A stretch of 38,333 nucleotides of DNA from Tannerellaceae bacterium. Its GTDB lineage: Bacteria; Bacteroidota; Bacteroidia; Bacteroidales; Tannerellaceae. Position 1 is the stretch's first letter. The number at the start of each line of letters is the position of its first letter. This document shows positions 34,659 through 38,333 of the stretch, piece after piece. The stretch lies in contig JAIRPK010000068.1 of the NCBI GenBank assembly GCA_031257015.1, positions 1-38,333 on the forward strand. Reading direction: 5' to 3'. A program made the position numbers and the translations under genes. The notes under the pieces were generated by a model. The model saw only the letters and a list, made by a program, of their open reading frames with translations. It was not told the DNA's origin and did no database searches.

Positions 34659-37600
34659 ATGAAAGAACGAATGAAGAAAATGTTCATTACCAACAGATGC
34701 AACGCATGGCGAAAGCTTTTAAGTACGTTGTGTATCCTAAGTGTATTTACGCTGACGGCAATCGCCCAGCATCGCGTAAGCGGCACAGTAACAGACGCGA
34801 GCGGCGAAGCAGTCATCGGCGCCAATATTGTCGAGAAAGGCGTCAGCGGCAATGGTACGATTACCGACATGGACGGCAACTTCTCGCTGAGCGTAAAACC
34901 CGGCGCGACACTGTCCGTTTCATTTATCGGCTTTGCAACGCAAGACGTAGCCGCAGGAAACAAGAGCCATTTAGACATCGTGCTTCGGCAGGATGCCCTT
35001 GCGATTGAAGAAGTCGTCGTCGTTGCCTACGGCGCTCAGAAGAAAGTCAACCTGACAGGCTCTGTATCATCCATCGGCGCGACAAAACTAGAGAACCGCT
35101 CCACGCCGAACCTCTCGTCCTCCCTCGCCGGCCTTGCAACAGGCGTCACGGTTCGTCAAAGCTCCGGTAATCCCGGCAACGAGAGGACAAGTATTCGCGT
35201 CCGCGGTCTTGGCACATTCTCCGACGACTACCGCTCCCCCATGGTGATAGTTGACGGAATTGAAGGAAACATGGATGCCGTCAACCCGAACGATGTCGAA
35301 ACCGTTTCTATTCTGAAAGATGCCGCCTCGGCCGCCATCTACGGTTCGAGAGCAGCAAATGGCGTCATTCTTATTACAACCAAAAAGGGAAACAGGAACA
35401 CGACAAACGTCACCTACTCCGGCATGTTGTCAACCACCCAGCCCAGCACCAGGCATGAGTTTCTCTATGACTATGCCGAGCACATGGACTTGCTGAATAT
35501 TGCTCAGCGAGCAATCAACCCCGACGCCAAACTTCCGTATAGCCAGGAAGAAGTTAACGAATGGCGTGCAGCCAAAGACAACCCTGATGGGATGAGCAAG
35601 TATGGCGTTGCCAACTGGCTTGCATATCCAAATACAGACTGGGCGGACGTTCTGTTCGAGAACTTCTTTTCGCAGAATCACAATCTGTCATTGTCCGGCG
35701 GCAACGAAAAGGCAACTTACCTGCTCTCCGCCGGTTTGCTGGACAATCCCGGCGTAATGCAAAACACGGGATTGAAACGTTACCAGATGCGCATCAATCT
35801 CGAAAGCCAGGTCACGAAGTTTCTCAAGATCGGAACCCAAACCTTCGCCTCGCGACAGGACAAACAAGTTGGAGATCAGGAAACGGCACTGACATATCTG
35901 TATCAGACAATGGCAGGAGCTGTGCCTTACTACGACGGTAAGTATGGCGGCCAGACGGCGACTGACGATCCATCTACAACGAACAATATGCTGGTCTTGC
36001 TTAACAACCGTGACGGCAACCAGCTCGTCTATCGCCTCAACACAGCCTGGTATGCCTCTGTAAAGATAATGGATGGCCTTACCGCCGACGCCAAGTTTAA
36101 CTATCAGATGGTTCAGGACAATGAAGAACGCTGGCCAATAACCGTTGACCGTTATAACTTCCGAACCGGACTTGTTGTCAATCAGGGAGCAAGAGAGCCG
36201 GACGGCACCGCCTATCGCAAATCAAACGAAGAATATCGCACGACAAGCAACTTCCTTCTGAATTATCTGAAAGACTTCGGAGATCACAGCATCAACGGCC
36301 TTCTGGGCGTCGAGCAAATGTATTATAACTACAAAGGCTTCAACGCCACAAAGAAAGGATTGCTCGACATGTCCATTCACGACATCACGACAGCTTCCGA
36401 CATGCAAACTATTGGCGGCGAATATGAGCGCGACTATGCGATGCTATCATGGTTCGGTCGTATTAACTATTCTTATAGGAACAGATACTTGATTGAGGCC
36501 AACTTTCGCCGCGACGCCTCTTCCCGCTTCTCTCCGGACAATCGCTGGGGTACATTCCCATCCATTTCAGCCGGTTGGCGCGTTCTCGAAGAGCCTTTTG
36601 CAGAATCATTAAAGTCAGCGATGCAAAACCTCAAGCTCCGCGCCTCTTGGGGAAAGCTGGGAAACACCACATCAGGATATTATGACTGGCAGGCAACGTA
36701 TGCACGACAGAACAACTCCCTCGGCGGCGCTATCGCCAACGGTCTGGCCGTCGGCAAAATATCCAATCCACTTCTGCAATGGGAGAATATCACCGCCTCA
36801 GAAATTGGTTTGGAAGCATCATTCCTGAAGAATCGCCTAATCCTGGAAGCCAACTTGTATGACAAGCTCACGAAAGGAATCCTCACCTCTCCAGCCATTT
36901 ATGCAACGATGGGAATAGCTTCCGCCCCCACAAAGAACACTGCCGACATGCGCAATCGCGGCGTCGAAATGTCTCTCACATGGAACGATCGTATCAACGA
37001 CTTCCAATATTCAGCTACCGTCAATTTTTCATATAACCAGAACGAAGTGGTTAAATATCTCGGCCAAATGGTTGAAGGCTGGGAGAAAGACAGCGATGGA
37101 AACGACATCTATAAAAGCAATATAGGACAGACAGCAACCATAGACGGCAATAATATCCGCACCGAAGGTCATCCCTATAATGAATATTTCCTGCGCACTG
37201 TATATAAAGGAAGCGGAGCATATAATAATTCCGACGGCACTGTTAATCCGAACGGCGGTCCGAAAGACGGAATGATTCGCACTCCTGAAGACATGCAGTG
37301 GGTGAAGGACATGATTGCCGCCGGATATTCATTCAACGGACGCACTTCGATAAGTACCACCGGCTTGAACTACGGCGAACTTATTATGGCAGACGTAAAC
37401 GGAGATAAAAACTACGGAAACAGCTATGACCGCGTATTCACCGGCAAGTCCGACATCCCCAAATACTCGCTCGGCTTCACGGCCAACGCATCATGGAAAG
37501 GATTCGACCTGAGCATGACATGGGCTGGAAACTTCGGCATGTACTATTACTTGCGCGAAAGAGGCATCAACCAGAACAATGTTTCGATGGGTAACGTTCT

Positions 37601-37958
37601 TCCAGCCGGCGCCCGCAGCATGTTCTACTATTTCAACGAAAAAGATCCCTCAGACCCGAACAACAACATCAATGCAGCTCATCCGCGTATGCTGTACAGC
37701 AACGACGGCACATATGTCGCCAGCGACTTCTATCTCTTCGACGCCTCGTATTTCAAGTTGAAGTTCCTTCAATTCGGATATACTGTTCCCAAACCGCTCA
37801 CATCCAAATTAATGCTCAACAAAGTCCGACTGTTTGTGAGCGGCGAGAATCTGTTGACCTTCACCGGCTATCCAGGCATGGATCCCGAAATAGGCGGAAC
37901 AGTCAACGTTTATCCGCTGTCAAGAGTTCTTTCAGGCGGTCTCAATATCACTTTCTAA
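34659..37958 (+). CDS. SusC/RagA-family TonB-dependent outer-membrane transporter
   Basis: A 1099-residue SusC-like receptor. The signal peptide ends near TAIAQ (37), then a carboxypeptidase-like domain (HRVSGTVTDASGEAVIGANI), EEVVVVAYGAQKKVNLTGSV, the plug with IRVRGLGTFSDDYRSPMVIV, and the signature AAIYGSRAANGVILITTKKG. The barrel ends in NITF. I chose the ATG at 34659, which gives a charged start before the hydrophobic core. The in-frame ATG at 34569 adds 30 residues without signal-peptide character, and 34671 is another possibility. It is clearly a paralogue of the 20984 gene but with low similarity in the barrel, so it probably carries a different ligand. Confidence 0.95.
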   Translation: MKERMKKMFITNRCNAWRKLLSTLCILSVFTLTAIAQHRVSGTVTDASGEAVIGANIVEKGVSGNGTITDMDGNFSLSVKPGATLSVSFIGFATQDVAAGNKSHLDIVLRQDALAIEEVVVVAYGAQKKVNLTGSVSSIGATKLENRSTPNLSSSLAGLATGVTVRQSSGNPGNERTSIRVRGLGTFSDDYRSPMVIVDGIEGNMDAVNPNDVETVSILKDAASAAIYGSRAANGVILITTKKGNRNTTNVTYSGMLSTTQPSTRHEFLYDYAEHMDLLNIAQRAINPDAKLPYSQEEVNEWRAAKDNPDGMSKYGVANWLAYPNTDWADVLFENFFSQNHNLSLSGGNEKATYLLSAGLLDNPGVMQNTGLKRYQMRINLESQVTKFLKIGTQTFASRQDKQVGDQETALTYLYQTMAGAVPYYDGKYGGQTATDDPSTTNNMLVLLNNRDGNQLVYRLNTAWYASVKIMDGLTADAKFNYQMVQDNEERWPITVDRYNFRTGLVVNQGAREPDGTAYRKSNEEYRTTSNFLLNYLKDFGDHSINGLLGVEQMYYNYKGFNATKKGLLDMSIHDITTASDMQTIGGEYERDYAMLSWFGRINYSYRNRYLIEANFRRDASSRFSPDNRWGTFPSISAGWRVLEEPFAESLKSAMQNLKLRASWGKLGNTTSGYYDWQATYARQNNSLGGAIANGLAVGKISNPLLQWENITASEIGLEASFLKNRLILEANLYDKLTKGILTSPAIYATMGIASAPTKNTADMRNRGVEMSLTWNDRINDFQYSATVNFSYNQNEVVKYLGQMVEGWEKDSDGNDIYKSNIGQTATIDGNNIRTEGHPYNEYFLRTVYKGSGAYNNSDGTVNPNGGPKDGMIRTPEDMQWVKDMIAAGYSFNGRTSISTTGLNYGELIMADVNGDKNYGNSYDRVFTGKSDIPKYSLGFTANASWKGFDLSMTWAGNFGMYYYLRERGINQNNVSMGNVLPAGARSMFYYFNEKDPSDPNNNINAAHPRMLYSNDGTYVASDFYLFDASYFKLKFLQFGYTVPKPLTSKLMLNKVRLFVSGENLLTFTGYPGMDPEIGGTVNVYPLSRVLSGGLNITF

Positions 37959-37983
37959 TACATTATAATTATAAAAAAAGAAC

Positions 37984-38333
37984 ATGAAAAAATATATCGC
38001 AATAATCGCCATGTGCGGCGTCTTTGCTGCCTGCACGGACATGCTGGACACAGCGCCTCACAATCAAATCGCCACAACCACCATGTGGACAACCGAGAAT
38101 CTCACCGATATGGGCATGAACGGCATCTATGCCAACCTCCGCAACTGGGGTATCTACGGCACTACAATAAGCACCATCAATTCAGATGGCACATATCCGG
38201 ACAACAACGGCAAAGGGCAATGGGGCTACGACATACTCGGTCCCCTCAGCATGTCACACAATGTAGCCGACTTTTTGAACGGCAGCCTGAGTCCGGGCAG
38301 CGGAAATGTTAATAACCTTTGGAAACGGCTTTA
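37984..38333 (+). CDS. SusD/RagB-family lipoprotein (partial, runs off the right edge)
   Basis: The first 116 codons of a SusD-like lipoprotein: MKKYIAIIAMCGVFAAC with lipobox FAAC (Cys17), then TDMLDTAPHNQIATTTMWTT, the standard SusD opening, and NLTDMGMNGIYANLRNW. It starts 25 bp after susC, in the usual order. The frame is open to the end of the window. It would partner the SusC upstream in glycan capture at the cell surface. Confidence 0.9.
   Translation, partial: MKKYIAIIAMCGVFAACTDMLDTAPHNQIATTTMWTTENLTDMGMNGIYANLRNWGIYGTTISTINSDGTYPDNNGKGQWGYDILGPLSMSHNVADFLNGSLSPGSGNVNNLWKRL

Overview
The window looks like chromosomal DNA of a gut-type Bacteroidales (Bacteroidota). The evidence is two SusC/SusD pairs, a GH106-type glycosidase, a DUF2723 membrane protein, a NamZ (DUF1343) muramidase, Bacteroidota-style promoters (TAnnTTTG -7 boxes), few Shine-Dalgarno sites, and an accessory locus of NVEALA peptides with six-bladed beta-propeller lipoproteins. 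All functions come from reading motifs by eye. No database search was possible.

Layout. (1) 267-6604 (+): secreted NamZ, a large DUF2723 membrane protein, a NodB deacetylase and an NAD-dependent epimerase form an envelope/glycan block. (2) 6676-8347 (-): a XerC/XerD recombinase overlaps a Kdo/WaaP-like lipopolysaccharide kinase by 8 bp. (3) 8348-10566: a 2.2 kb gap without a convincing gene that carries a 22-bp tandem array. (4) 10567-13626: a GH106-type lipoprotein with its own promoter and terminator. (5) 13889-19325: a tight housekeeping operon of rpoN, a PAP2-like membrane protein, gcvH, purE, ispG and an MBL-fold hydrolase. ispG has no conventional start codon. (6) 19326-20983: a gap holding an exactly 42-bp tandem array and a 41-bp repeat. 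(7) 20984-26701: SusC, SusD, a terminator and a small lipoprotein. (8) About 26750-32755: an AT-rich accessory island. It has a decayed and an intact XRE regulator, a signal-peptide remnant, a frameshifted thioredoxin-like lipoprotein, then two consecutive units of NVEALA peptide, hairpin terminator and beta-propeller lipoprotein, a truncated membrane-protein remnant and a third propeller. (9) 32849-33841 (-): a TIM-barrel sugar isomerase/epimerase, separated by a 21-bp array from a second SusC and the start of its SusD at the right edge.

Two patterns deserve most attention. First, the NVEALA locus encodes small exported peptides whose leaders are almost identical in DNA while their C-terminal parts are unrelated. 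Each is separated by a terminator-like hairpin from a surface propeller lipoprotein, and fragments of a lost membrane protein lie between the units. This resembles a secreted-peptide system of unknown function that evolves by duplication and decay. Second, three intergenic tandem arrays unrelated in sequence share one geometry: palindromic dyads repeated every 21-22 bp (or 42 bp), which is a whole number of DNA helical turns. Each lies roughly 0.4-0.7 kb upstream of a glycan-use gene (GH106, SusC, SusC).
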